Assembly: GCA_028869725.1 (NCBI GenBank)
Contig: JAGWRJ010000151.1
Location: forward strand, 1 to 7,610
Source of the DNA: Alphaproteobacteria bacterium
Lineage (GTDB): Bacteria > Pseudomonadota > Alphaproteobacteria > Micropepsales > Micropepsaceae
Length of the DNA stretch: 7,610 nt
Direction of reading: 5' to 3'
Shown here: in pieces, positions 1 to 6,058 of the stretch
Position numbering within the stretch: the stretch's first letter is position 1
Layout of the letters: each line of letters starts with the position of its first letter
Made by a program: the position numbers and the translations under genes
Notes under the pieces: model-generated
Seen by the model: only the letters and a program-made list of their open reading frames with translations
Told to the model about the DNA's origin: nothing
The model's database searches: none

Positions 1-130
1 TGCCAGGACGCCACCGACCTATCGGCACGCTCCACCGCTGCTGGGCGAGCATACCGATGACGTTCTGCGTGGTGAACTGGGGCTCGAGGAACGCCAGATG
101 GCTGCCTTGCGCGCGGATGGCATCATCTAG
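1..130 (+). CDS. CaiB/BaiF family (class III) CoA-transferase, C-terminal fragment
   Basis: Only the last 42 codons are present (frame starts at base 2, stop TAG at 128-130); the rest lies upstream of the window. The fragment contains YRHAPPLLGEHTDDVL, followed by an acidic helix and the ending AALRADGII. A C-terminal 'LGEHTDEVL...LRADGVI' tail is typical of the CaiB/BaiF family, whose members move CoA between carboxylic acids or, in the racemase branch, epimerise acyl-CoAs. The catalytic aspartate lies far upstream and cannot be checked. The substrate is unknown. Mesaconyl-CoA and itaconate/citramalate CoA-transferases belong to the same superfamily, and a lyase-mch pair lies about 2.9 kb downstream, so a link to C4/C5 dicarboxyl-CoA metabolism is possible but only inferred. 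The family call is fairly sure; the function is not. Confidence 0.75.
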   Translation, partial: ARTPPTYRHAPPLLGEHTDDVLRGELGLEERQMAALRADGII

Positions 131-196
131 AGACCTGAAGACTCAGCCCCGGCCAGAGCCGTCCTGATACACCCCATGGGAGCGGCAAATTAGCCC

Positions 197-211
197 CCTG
201 CCAGCAGCAGG
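197..211 (+). other. Small hairpin in the CoA-transferase/asd intergenic region
   Basis: CCTGC (197-201) and GCAGG (207-211) can form a perfect 5-bp stem with a 5-base loop. No T run follows directly, so it is not an intrinsic terminator on its own. It sits 13 bases before a second hairpin that is followed by TTTT. It may be part of a composite terminator or of the asd leader, or be chance in GC-rich DNA. Confidence 0.2.
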
Positions 212-223
212 AGACCCTTTGCC

Positions 224-243
224 GCCCGCGTTTCGGGCCTTTT
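224..243 (+). terminator. Possible weak intrinsic terminator after the CoA-transferase gene
   Basis: GCCCG (224-228) pairs with CGGGC (234-238) across a 5-base loop, and TTTT follows at 240-243 after one C. This is the layout of a short Rho-independent terminator, about 95 bases after the CoA-transferase stop and 107 bases before asd. The 5-bp stem and four-base T run make it weak. If it works, asd must have its own promoter in about 244-340, where I see no convincing -35/-10 pair. Confidence 0.35.
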
Positions 244-338
244 GCACGGTACAGACGGGCGTCGCCCCTTTTCCGCCATCTTGCAATGCCGTAAAGCACG
301 AGCCGGATGCGCCAGTTGTGAGGCGCACCGCCACAGCT

Positions 339-342
339 GAGG
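339..342 (+). promoter_or_regulatory. Shine-Dalgarno site that fixes the asd start
   Basis: GAGG at 339-342 lies 8 bases before the ATG at 351. The reading frame stays open upstream to a TTG at 219, but those 44 codons resemble no dehydrogenase N-terminus. The Rossmann strand begins immediately after the ATG at 351 (SYKVAIVGATGNVG). This site and the protein match together set the start at 351. Confidence 0.7.
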
Positions 343-350
343 AAAAAGTC

Positions 351-1376
351 ATGTCCTATAAGGTCGCCATCGTCGGCGCCACCGGCAATGTTGGGCGCGA
401 GATGCTGAACGTGCTTGCCGAACGCGCCTTTCCCGCCTCTGAAGTGGTCGCGCTGGCATCGACGCGGTCAGTTGGCATCGATGTCTCGTTTGGCGACCGC
501 ACGCTGAAGGTCAAGGCGCTGGACTATTATGACTTCAAGGGCACGGACATCGTGCTGATGAGCGCCGGCGGGGCGATTTCCAAAGAGTGGTCGCCCAAAA
601 TCGCCGAAGCGGGAGCAATCGTCATCGACAATTCCTCGCAGTGGCGCATGGACCGGCAGGTTCCGCTCATCGTACCCGAGGTCAATGTCGAGGCGCTCAA
701 CCAGGGCTTTCCCAAAGGTATCATCGCCAATCCCAACTGCTCGACAGCCCAGCTCGTCGTTGCACTCAAGCCGTTGCACGATGAAGCCAAGATCAAGCGC
801 CTGGTGGTGGCGACCTACCAGTCCGTTTCAGGCACGGGCAAGGCCGCAATGGATGAACTGTTCACGCAGACCCGAGCGGTTTTTGTCGCCGATCCGATGG
901 AGCCCAAGATCTATCCTAAGCGCATTGCCTTCAACGTGATTCCGCAAGGCGGCAGTTTCTTGGATTCCGGCTACACGACCGAAGAGTGGAAGATGATGGT
1001 TGAGGTTCAGAAGATTCTCGACCCGGACATCCAGACCACCTGCACGGTCGTGCGCGTCCCGGTGTTCATTGGCCATAGTGAAGCGGTGCATATCGAATTC
1101 GAGCGGCCCATCACGGCAGCAAAAGCCCGCAGCCTTCTGCGCGAAGCTCCAGGTCTGCTCCTTGTCGACAAGCAGGAAGATGGCGGCTACGCGACACCCA
1201 TCGAGTGCGCGGGCGAGGATGCAGTCTATGTCAGCCGTGTCCGTAAGGATCCAACGGTCGAGAATGGCCTCGCATTGTGGGTAGTGGCCGACAATCTGCG
1301 CAAAGGCGCGGCCACCAACGCTGTACAGATCGCCGAATGCCTGATTAATCGCAAGCTCATACGCCGGGCCGCATGA
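351..1376 (+). CDS. asd: Aspartate-semialdehyde dehydrogenase
   Basis: Catalyses the NADPH-dependent reductive dephosphorylation of L-aspartyl-4-phosphate to L-aspartate-4-semialdehyde in the cytoplasm. This is the branch-point step toward lysine/diaminopimelate, threonine and methionine. The product is 341 residues, the usual family length. The N-terminal NADP-binding glycine loop is GATGNVG (residues 9-15). The catalytic cysteine is Cys130 in NPNCST. SGTGK lies at 160-164. RVPVFIGHSE (235-244) carries the substrate-binding arginine and the His242 expected to act as acid/base. The C-terminal NLRKGAATNAVQIAE stretch (315-329) is also typical. Every key residue is present, so the enzyme should be active. 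It stands alone on this strand, about 220 bases after a CoA-transferase gene, and converges on petA with a 24-base gap. No attenuator or riboswitch is evident. Identity is close to certain. Confidence 0.97.
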   Translation: MSYKVAIVGATGNVGREMLNVLAERAFPASEVVALASTRSVGIDVSFGDRTLKVKALDYYDFKGTDIVLMSAGGAISKEWSPKIAEAGAIVIDNSSQWRMDRQVPLIVPEVNVEALNQGFPKGIIANPNCSTAQLVVALKPLHDEAKIKRLVVATYQSVSGTGKAAMDELFTQTRAVFVADPMEPKIYPKRIAFNVIPQGGSFLDSGYTTEEWKMMVEVQKILDPDIQTTCTVVRVPVFIGHSEAVHIEFERPITAAKARSLLREAPGLLLVDKQEDGGYATPIECAGEDAVYVSRVRKDPTVENGLALWVVADNLRKGAATNAVQIAECLINRKLIRRAA

Positions 1377-1382
1377 CTCAGC

Positions 1383-1399
1383 CCGGCGTCTTAAGCCGG
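1383..1399. other. Hairpin between the convergent asd and petA genes
   Basis: CCGGC (1383-1387) and GCCGG (1395-1399) form a 5-bp stem with a 7-base loop inside the 24-base gap between the two stop codons. A shared bidirectional terminator would be expected here. There is no T run on either side, so any role in ending transcription is doubtful. Confidence 0.25.
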
Positions 1400-1400
1400 C

Positions 1401-2033
1401 CTACAGCGTCTCGACTTCAGACAGCGTGAACGTCGAGCCCTTTGGATTTTCTCCAATCACGAGGGTCTTCTCGTCCGTAAAGTGATAGGGAGGGACGGGA
1501 AGATTGAGCGGCGCGGGCTGGGCGATGTGCACGCGACCGGCAAGGTCGTAGCGTGAGCCATGGCATGGGCAGAGGTAGCCGCCTTGCCAGGACGCATCGA
1601 CCTGCCCCTTATTGGGCTTGTAGCCGGGAATGCAGCCCAGGTGCGTGCAGATCGCAACCAGCACCAAGTATTCCGGCTTTAGCGACCGCGACCAGTTCTC
1701 CGCATACGCCGGCTGCTGCTTGGCGGTGGAGTGCGGGTCGCTGAGCTTCGCTATAAGGGCCGGCTCCTTGAGGGTCGCCAGCATCGGCGCGGTGCGATTG
1801 ACCACAAAAATCGGCTTGGAGCGCCACATGACAAGTATCTGCTGGCCTGGATCGATCTTGGACACGTCCACGGTCAAGGGCCCTCCCGCAGCGAGCACGT
1901 CGCTGCTGGGCTCCATCTGCTGAATGAACGGCCATAGGGCAATCGCCCCGCCTACTGCAGCGAAGGCACCAGTGGCGACATAAAGAAAGTCACGCCGTTT
2001 GATCTCGTCCGCTGTTACCGAATGATCACTCAC
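1401..2033 (-). CDS. petA: Rieske iron-sulfur subunit of the cytochrome bc1 complex
   Basis: This is the ubiquinol-cytochrome c reductase iron-sulfur subunit, which carries electrons from ubiquinol to cytochrome c1 at the outer face of the cytoplasmic membrane. From the GTG at 2033 it is 210 residues. A twin-arginine motif RRDFLY (residues 13-18) precedes a single hydrophobic segment (about 19-37), the usual uncleaved Tat anchor. The [2Fe-2S] cluster motifs are CTHLGC (129-134; Cys129, His131) and CPCH (155-158; Cys155, His158). Cys134 and Cys157 are placed for the stabilising disulfide. The C-terminus has the PAPLNLPVPPY loop. Start choice: the frame is open to an ATG at 2069, but AGGG at 2043-2046 is 9 bases from the GTG at 2033, giving VSDHSVTADEIKRRDF, the normal short pre-Tat leader; a GTG at 2039 is also possible. 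petA is usually followed by petB and petC, but here the next gene downstream is convergent asd. Identity is sure; the start is less so. Confidence 0.95.
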   Translation of the reverse strand: MSDHSVTADEIKRRDFLYVATGAFAAVGGAIALWPFIQQMEPSSDVLAAGGPLTVDVSKIDPGQQILVMWRSKPIFVVNRTAPMLATLKEPALIAKLSDPHSTAKQQPAYAENWSRSLKPEYLVLVAICTHLGCIPGYKPNKGQVDASWQGGYLCPCHGSRYDLAGRVHIAQPAPLNLPVPPYHFTDEKTLVIGENPKGSTFTLSEVETL

Positions 2034-2042
2034 CGCCACGAT

Positions 2043-2046
2043 CCCT
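2043..2046 (-). promoter_or_regulatory. Candidate Shine-Dalgarno site for petA
   Basis: On the minus strand this reads AGGG and lies 9 bases before the GTG at 2033, a normal spacing. The upstream ATG at 2069 has no good site close by: a GAGAG lies about 20 bases ahead, which is too far. This favours initiation at 2033 over 2069. Confidence 0.4.
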
Positions 2047-2127
2047 GATATGGATTCCCCACCCCCCATCTAGGCTGGGCCGCACCAATCTCTCAAGTTA
2101 ACAATTCGGACACGTCGCCGCGGGGGG

Positions 2128-2955
2128 CTAGAGCCCGGAGACTACCAGATCGGCTGGTGTTGGGCCATTTAGCAGGGAGCGGGCGGTGACCAGCGGCATC
2201 TCGTCAAGCCCATCCTTGAGGCTCTGGCATAGAAGCGCATAGACGGGACCGACTGCGCCCGCCAGTGCGTCTTTGAGGTCGGCGCCCTCCAGGCGCTGCG
2301 CGAGGAACAGGGCCGCCAGCAGATCGCCAGCGCCATGGGGCACGCCGTCTAGGCAGGGTGTCGTCGCATAAACTGCCTGCCCCGGCGTCACCGCCAGCGT
2401 ACCGATCCTCGCTCCATCCGGCACCGAGGTAGCCAGCACAAGGGGGCGCGCGAGCCTACGGGCGGCCGCGATCGCCTCATCTGGGGCGCGAACCGGCATG
2501 GAGGCAAGGCTCGACAACTCAAAGGCATTGGGCGTGACAATGTCCGCCAACGGCAGCAGCAGCCTGGCCATCGCCTCGGCCACTCCGTGTTTGGCGTAGG
2601 CTCTGCCCTCGTCACCAAATACCGGATCCAGGCAATAAACAGCATGTCGATTGGCCGCGCGCGCCGCCCGTACCGCAGCCGCGACCACATCTGCCTGATC
2701 GGCCGAACCGAGGTAGCCCGATAACACTGCATCACAGCGCGCCAGCCACCCGGCCCGGACAACGCCGTCGAGGAGCCGAGCCATGAGATCCGCACGGACC
2801 GCCTCGCCCGTCACGATCTGCCGTCCTGCATGACCTGACAGGATCACGGAGGGAATCGCCCAGACTTCGTGACCGAGACACTGTAATGCCGGTCGGGCGG
2901 CACCTTGGCCAACGTGGCCGTACACGACCTCCGACTGAATCGAGAGAATGTTCAT
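2128..2955 (-). CDS. pdxY: PdxY-like pyridoxal kinase (ribokinase/PfkB superfamily)
   Basis: Predicted to phosphorylate pyridoxal at the 5' hydroxyl using ATP in the cytoplasm, salvaging vitamin B6 to pyridoxal phosphate. The product is 275 residues, close to the usual length. Family marks in order: the start MNILSIQSEVVYGHVG (1-16), SGYLGSADQ (79-87), LDPVFGDEGR (109-118), TPNAFEL (141-147), and the superfamily GAGD anion hole/catalytic motif (208-211, base Asp211). Some substrate-side positions differ from the classical enzyme: the N in the usual GHxGNSAA is Q (GHVGQGAA), and the usual SNHT-type motif is SGHAG (40-44). This may be a lineage variant or mean a different B6 vitamer or related substrate. 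It lies upstream of petA on the same strand with a gap of about 60-95 bases, so co-transcription is possible but not shown. It is divergent from the lyase-mch cluster. The superfamily is certain; the exact substrate is probable. Confidence 0.85.
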   Translation of the reverse strand: MNILSIQSEVVYGHVGQGAARPALQCLGHEVWAIPSVILSGHAGRQIVTGEAVRADLMARLLDGVVRAGWLARCDAVLSGYLGSADQADVVAAAVRAARAANRHAVYCLDPVFGDEGRAYAKHGVAEAMARLLLPLADIVTPNAFELSSLASMPVRAPDEAIAAARRLARPLVLATSVPDGARIGTLAVTPGQAVYATTPCLDGVPHGAGDLLAALFLAQRLEGADLKDALAGAVGPVYALLCQSLKDGLDEMPLVTARSLLNGPTPADLVVSGL

Positions 2956-2979
2956 GGCCTGATGCTAGCGGCAAACTTG

Positions 2980-3009
2980 GCGAGACGGGAGCCATGCGCT
3001 AGGTCTCGC
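2980..3009. promoter_or_regulatory. Spaced inverted repeat in the divergent intergenic region (possible operator)
   Basis: GCGAGAC (2980-2986) and GTCTCGC (3003-3009) are perfect inverted copies separated by 16 bases, with a smaller AGC/GCT pairing inside (2990-2992 and 2998-3000). The half-site centres are 23 bases apart, about two helical turns, as for a site bound by a dimeric regulator. It sits almost midway in the 76-base gap, 24 bases from the kinase start and 22 bases from the lyase-like gene start. The alternative is an RNA hairpin just before the lyase-like gene's ribosome binding site. I see no clear -35/-10 pair in this gap. Confidence 0.4.
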
Positions 3010-3031
3010 AGGTGCCGCCCGGGAGTTTGTC

Positions 3032-3898
3032 ATGCGCCAGCCCATCATTCCGCGTCGCTCTGTCCTCTATATGCCTGGTTCCAACCTGCGCGCGATGCAG
3101 AAGGCCCAATCGCTGCCCTGCGACGCGGTGATCCTGGATCTTGAGGACGCAGTGGCACCTGACCAGAAGGAGTTGGCCCGGGTCCAGGTCGCAGACATGG
3201 TCCGGCAGAAGGGCTTTGGGCAGCGCGAAGTTATTGTTCGAATCAACGCGCTTTCGACCGTCTGGGGCGCCGCCGACCTCGCAGCGGCCAAAGCCGCCGA
3301 ACCCGACGCCATCCTGGTTCCAAAGATAAGCGCACCCGCGGAGCTTGCCGAACTCGAGAGCCGTCTTGGGGACAGCAGCGCCCGGTTGTGGGCGATGATC
3401 GAAACCCCACAGGCCATCCTTCGGCTCGAAGCACTTGCGGCGGCAGGCGGGCGCCTTAGCTGTTTCGTGATGGGTACCAATGATCTCGTCAAGGAATTGC
3501 GTGGGCGGCACACCCAGGATCGCGCCGGCATCGCTGCAGCGCTCAGCCTCGCGGTCGCCGCCGCGCGCGCCTACCACCTGGCGATCATTGACGGGGTCTA
3601 TAACGATATTCAGAATCTTGCGGGATTCGAAGCAGCCTGCCGCCAGGGCCTGGCTTTCGGCTTCGATGGCAAGACGCTGATCCATCCCAACCAGATCGAC
3701 CCGTGCAATCAGATCTTCGCGCCGGATGCCGGTGATGTCGATGCGGCGCGCAAGATCATCGCTGCCTTCGATGCACCGGAAAACCACGGCAAGGGGGCTA
3801 TCGCCCTGGATGGCCGCATGGTCGAACGTCTGCATGCCGATATTGCGCGCCAGACTGTGGCGCTCGCTGACGCCATAGCTGCACGCAAGGGGAACTAA
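3032..3898 (+). CDS. CitE/Mcl2-like CoA-ester lyase or (S)-malyl-CoA thioesterase
   Basis: A HpcH/HpaI-CitE family TIM-barrel enzyme of 288 residues, with GGGAG (3021-3025) 6 bases before the ATG. Family marks: RSVLYMPG (9-16, CoA-binding arginine), DLEDAV (36-41), IVRIN (68-72), MIETPQ (122-127) with Glu124 and GTND (148-151) with Asp151 as the expected Mg2+ ligands, DGVY (187-190), GFDGKTLIHPNQI (210-222), and a late DGRMVE (260-265) supplying the lid-domain Asp260. The family includes beta-methylmalyl-CoA/malyl-CoA lyase, citramalyl-CoA lyase and malyl-CoA thioesterase. Its length and motif wording look closer, from memory, to Rhodobacter Mcl2 (malyl-CoA thioesterase, about 285 residues) than to the longer Mcl1 lyase. 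Only one base separates it from mch, pointing to beta-methylmalyl-CoA, malyl-CoA or citramalyl-CoA as substrate. Family and CoA-ester substrate class are sure; lyase versus thioesterase cannot be settled here. Confidence 0.88.
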   Translation: MRQPIIPRRSVLYMPGSNLRAMQKAQSLPCDAVILDLEDAVAPDQKELARVQVADMVRQKGFGQREVIVRINALSTVWGAADLAAAKAAEPDAILVPKISAPAELAELESRLGDSSARLWAMIETPQAILRLEALAAAGGRLSCFVMGTNDLVKELRGRHTQDRAGIAAALSLAVAAARAYHLAIIDGVYNDIQNLAGFEAACRQGLAFGFDGKTLIHPNQIDPCNQIFAPDAGDVDAARKIIAAFDAPENHGKGAIALDGRMVERLHADIARQTVALADAIAARKGN

Positions 3899-3899
3899 C

Positions 3900-4955
3900 A
3901 TGCAAACGGATCGCGGCCGCTTCTTCGAGGATTTCTCGGTCGGCGAAAGCATTGTTCATCCAACGCCACGGACGCTGCATCAGGGCGACGCCACGCTCTA
4001 TATGGCGCTTTACGGGTCCCGCTTTGCCCTCCAGGCAGACAGTTTTGCCCGGGCCTTGGGCTACCCACAGGCCCCGCTCGACGACCTGCTCGTATTTCAT
4101 ACGGTTTTCGGCAAGTCGGTTCCCGACATCTCCCGCAATGCCGTCGCCAATCTGGGCTATGCCGAAGGCCGTTTTCTGAAGCCTGTGTTCCCTGGAACCA
4201 CGCTGCGTGCACACTCCGAAGTTCTGGGACTGCGCGAGAACTCCAATGGCAAGACTGGCATCGTCTGGATAAGGACAACCGGAACCGACGATCATGGGGA
4301 TGAGGTGCTGAGCTATGTACGCTGGGTCATGGTTAACAAACGCGACCCGGATAAGCCATGCGTGCATGAACCCGTGGTTCCACAGTTACAGAGCGTCGTG
4401 CCGGCCGATGCGCTCAAAGCACCGGCAGCCACAGATTTTTCGCGATTCGATACACGCGATTCGGGCTCGGAGCTGTGCTGGGAAGACTACCAGCCAGGTG
4501 ACAAAATCGATCATGTGGATGGCATGACCATTGAGGAAGCCGAACACATGATTGCAACCCGGCTCTATCAGAACACAGCGCGGGTCCACTTCGATCAGTA
4601 CGCACAGGGCCAGGGCTATCACGGACGTCGCCTAGCCTATGGCGGGCATACTATCAGTATCGGGCGGGCCATGTCCTTCAACGGTCTCGCCAACGCCTTC
4701 TGCCTCCTGGCCCTCAACAGTGGGCAGCACGTTGCCGGTGTGTTTGCGGGCGATACCGTCTATTGCTGGAGCCAGATCATAGAGAAGGCCCCGATCATCG
4801 GCCGGAACGATTGCGCAGCCATCCGTCTGCGCCTGATTGCCACAAAAAATGTGCCATGCCGCACATATCCATATCAGCGCGCAGACGGAACATATGCTCC
4901 CGAAGTCGTACTGGACTTCGACTACTGGGCGCTGATGCCGCGGCGAGCAGGATGA
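3900..4955 (+). CDS. mch: Mesaconyl-CoA hydratase (beta-methylmalyl-CoA dehydratase)
   Basis: Predicted to interconvert mesaconyl-C1-CoA and (2R,3S)-beta-methylmalyl-CoA in the cytoplasm, the step before cleavage to glyoxylate and propionyl-CoA in the ethylmalonyl-CoA pathway and 3-hydroxypropionate bicycle. The 351-residue protein has two MaoC-like hotdog halves. The N half contains GRFFEDFSVGE (6-16), APLDDLLVFHTVFGK (58-72) and NLGYAEGRFL (84-93). The C half contains HVDGMTIEEAEH (205-216), LYQNTARVHFD (222-232) and YGGHTISIGRAMSFNG (247-262), and ends in LDFDYWALMPR (338-348). His230, Asp232 and His250 are candidate catalytic or pocket residues. These motifs and the length match my memory of Rhodobacter Mch much better than the shorter itaconyl-CoA hydratases. 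AAGGGGA (3887-3893) lies 6 bases before the ATG, inside the end of the preceding gene, so translation is probably coupled. Its last bases overlap the zapE start. Confidence 0.87.
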   Translation: MQTDRGRFFEDFSVGESIVHPTPRTLHQGDATLYMALYGSRFALQADSFARALGYPQAPLDDLLVFHTVFGKSVPDISRNAVANLGYAEGRFLKPVFPGTTLRAHSEVLGLRENSNGKTGIVWIRTTGTDDHGDEVLSYVRWVMVNKRDPDKPCVHEPVVPQLQSVVPADALKAPAATDFSRFDTRDSGSELCWEDYQPGDKIDHVDGMTIEEAEHMIATRLYQNTARVHFDQYAQGQGYHGRRLAYGGHTISIGRAMSFNGLANAFCLLALNSGQHVAGVFAGDTVYCWSQIIEKAPIIGRNDCAAIRLRLIATKNVPCRTYPYQRADGTYAPEVVLDFDYWALMPRRAG

Positions 4956-6046
4956 CGAATCTCATTGAAACTTATCGCGCCCGCGTGCGGAGCGGCGAGC
5001 TGGCGCGCGATCCGCTACAGGAAAAGGCTGCCGAGCGGCTCACTCGACTGGCGCGCGAGCTGACCCAATATCGGCCTGGACGACGCAGCTTCTTTACCCG
5101 GGCTGAGCCACCGCCACGTGGGCTCTACATCTGGGGGGATGTCGGGCGCGGCAAGTCCATGCTCATGGATCTGTTCTACCGCGCCATCCCGCTCCGCCGA
5201 AAAAGGCGCATTCACTTCAATGCCTTCATGGGCGAAGCACACAGCCTGATCCACGCGGAGCGGCAGAAGGAAGGTAGCAAAGATCCAATACCTCCCGTGG
5301 CCCAGATCATCGCGTCAGATGCCACAGTACTGTGCTTCGACGAATTTCAGGTCACGGACGTTGCCGATGCCATGATCCTGGGACGTCTGTTTGAGCACAT
5401 GTTTGCCCTTGGTGTCGTTGTCGTCGCCACCTCGAACACGCCCCCGGACCGGCTTTATGAGGGTGGTCTCAATCGCCAGCTCTTCCTGCCCTTCATTGCG
5501 CTGATAGAACAGACGCTTGAGATCGTCGAACTGAACGGAAAGGAAGATTATCGCCGACGTCAGGCAGGTGATGATGATCTCTATATCTATCCGCTTGGGC
5601 CTCAGGCCTCGCGCAAGATGGACATGGCCTGGCAGCGCCTGGCCAGTGGAGCTCCCGCTCGGCCCGCCGAGCTATCGGTGCTGGGCCGCACCATACGCGT
5701 GCCGGCTGCAGCCGGCAGCATCGCCAGATTTCACTTTGATGATCTGTGTGATGCGCCTCTTGCTGCCAACGACTATCTGGCGGTTGCTCGCAAGTTTCAC
5801 ACCATATTGCTGGACGATATCCCCGTCATGGGACCGGCCATGCGTAACCAGGCCCGCCGCTTTGTACTTCTGATTGACACGCTTTATGATGAAAGAGTTC
5901 GTCTAGTCTGCTCGGCAGCTGCACCTGCAGACAGCCTTTACCCTGAAGGTGACGGCGCGGACGCCTTCCGCCGGACAGCTTCCAGGCTGATTGAAATGCA
6001 GAGCGACGAATATAGTCCACGCGTCGCCGCAGAGGCCGTTCGCTAG
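4952..6046 (+). CDS. zapE: ZapE/AFG1-family ATPase (cell division protein ZapE)
   Basis: A P-loop AAA-type ATPase. In E. coli ZapE acts at the late division ring and affects FtsZ bundling; mitochondrial AFG1/LACE1 relatives help turn over respiratory-chain subunits. The product is 364 residues, near the usual length. Motifs: GLYIWGDVGRGKSMLMD (57-73) holds Walker A; FNAFMG (89-94); VLCFDEFQVTDVADAMI (126-142) holds Walker B; VVVATSNTPPDRLYEGG (156-172) holds sensor 1; then LNRQLFLPFI, the FHFDDLC block (260-266) and LLDDIPVM (286-293). The start is the ATG at 4952, sharing ATGA with the mch stop, which indicates coupled translation. The frame is open further upstream inside mch, but that sequence is not ZapE-like, while MTNLIETYRARV is a normal family N-terminus. 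Being in a transcript with acyl-CoA genes is probably incidental. Identity is very sure. Confidence 0.95.
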   Translation: MTNLIETYRARVRSGELARDPLQEKAAERLTRLARELTQYRPGRRSFFTRAEPPPRGLYIWGDVGRGKSMLMDLFYRAIPLRRKRRIHFNAFMGEAHSLIHAERQKEGSKDPIPPVAQIIASDATVLCFDEFQVTDVADAMILGRLFEHMFALGVVVVATSNTPPDRLYEGGLNRQLFLPFIALIEQTLEIVELNGKEDYRRRQAGDDDLYIYPLGPQASRKMDMAWQRLASGAPARPAELSVLGRTIRVPAAAGSIARFHFDDLCDAPLAANDYLAVARKFHTILLDDIPVMGPAMRNQARRFVLLIDTLYDERVRLVCSAAAPADSLYPEGDGADAFRRTASRLIEMQSDEYSPRVAAEAVR

Positions 6047-6058
6047 AAGGATGCGCCG

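Noticed and set aside
219..350. Upstream in-frame extension of asd from a TTG at 219
   Set aside because: The 44 extra codons resemble no dehydrogenase N-terminus, contain a likely hairpin/T-run, and a good ribosome site precedes the ATG at 351, where the Rossmann fold begins.
2070..2127. GGGC/GCCC short stem and a GTTAAC palindrome between pdxY and petA
   Set aside because: A 4-bp stem without a T run and a 6-base palindrome are expected by chance; no promoter pair could be supported.
2999..3952. 317-residue open frame on the minus strand opposite the lyase-like gene
   Set aside because: It lies fully antisense to a gene with clear CitE-family motifs, and its residues show no recognisable domain. 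Long antisense frames are common in GC-rich coding DNA.
3798..4367. 189-residue minus-strand open frame opposite the lyase/mch junction
   Set aside because: It spans the junction of two well-supported plus-strand genes and shows no family motif; it is a codon-bias shadow.
4763..4951. Upstream in-frame extension of zapE inside mch
   Set aside because: It overlaps well-conserved mch sequence in another frame, its residues are not ZapE-like, and the ATGA overlap start at 4952 gives a normal family N-terminus.
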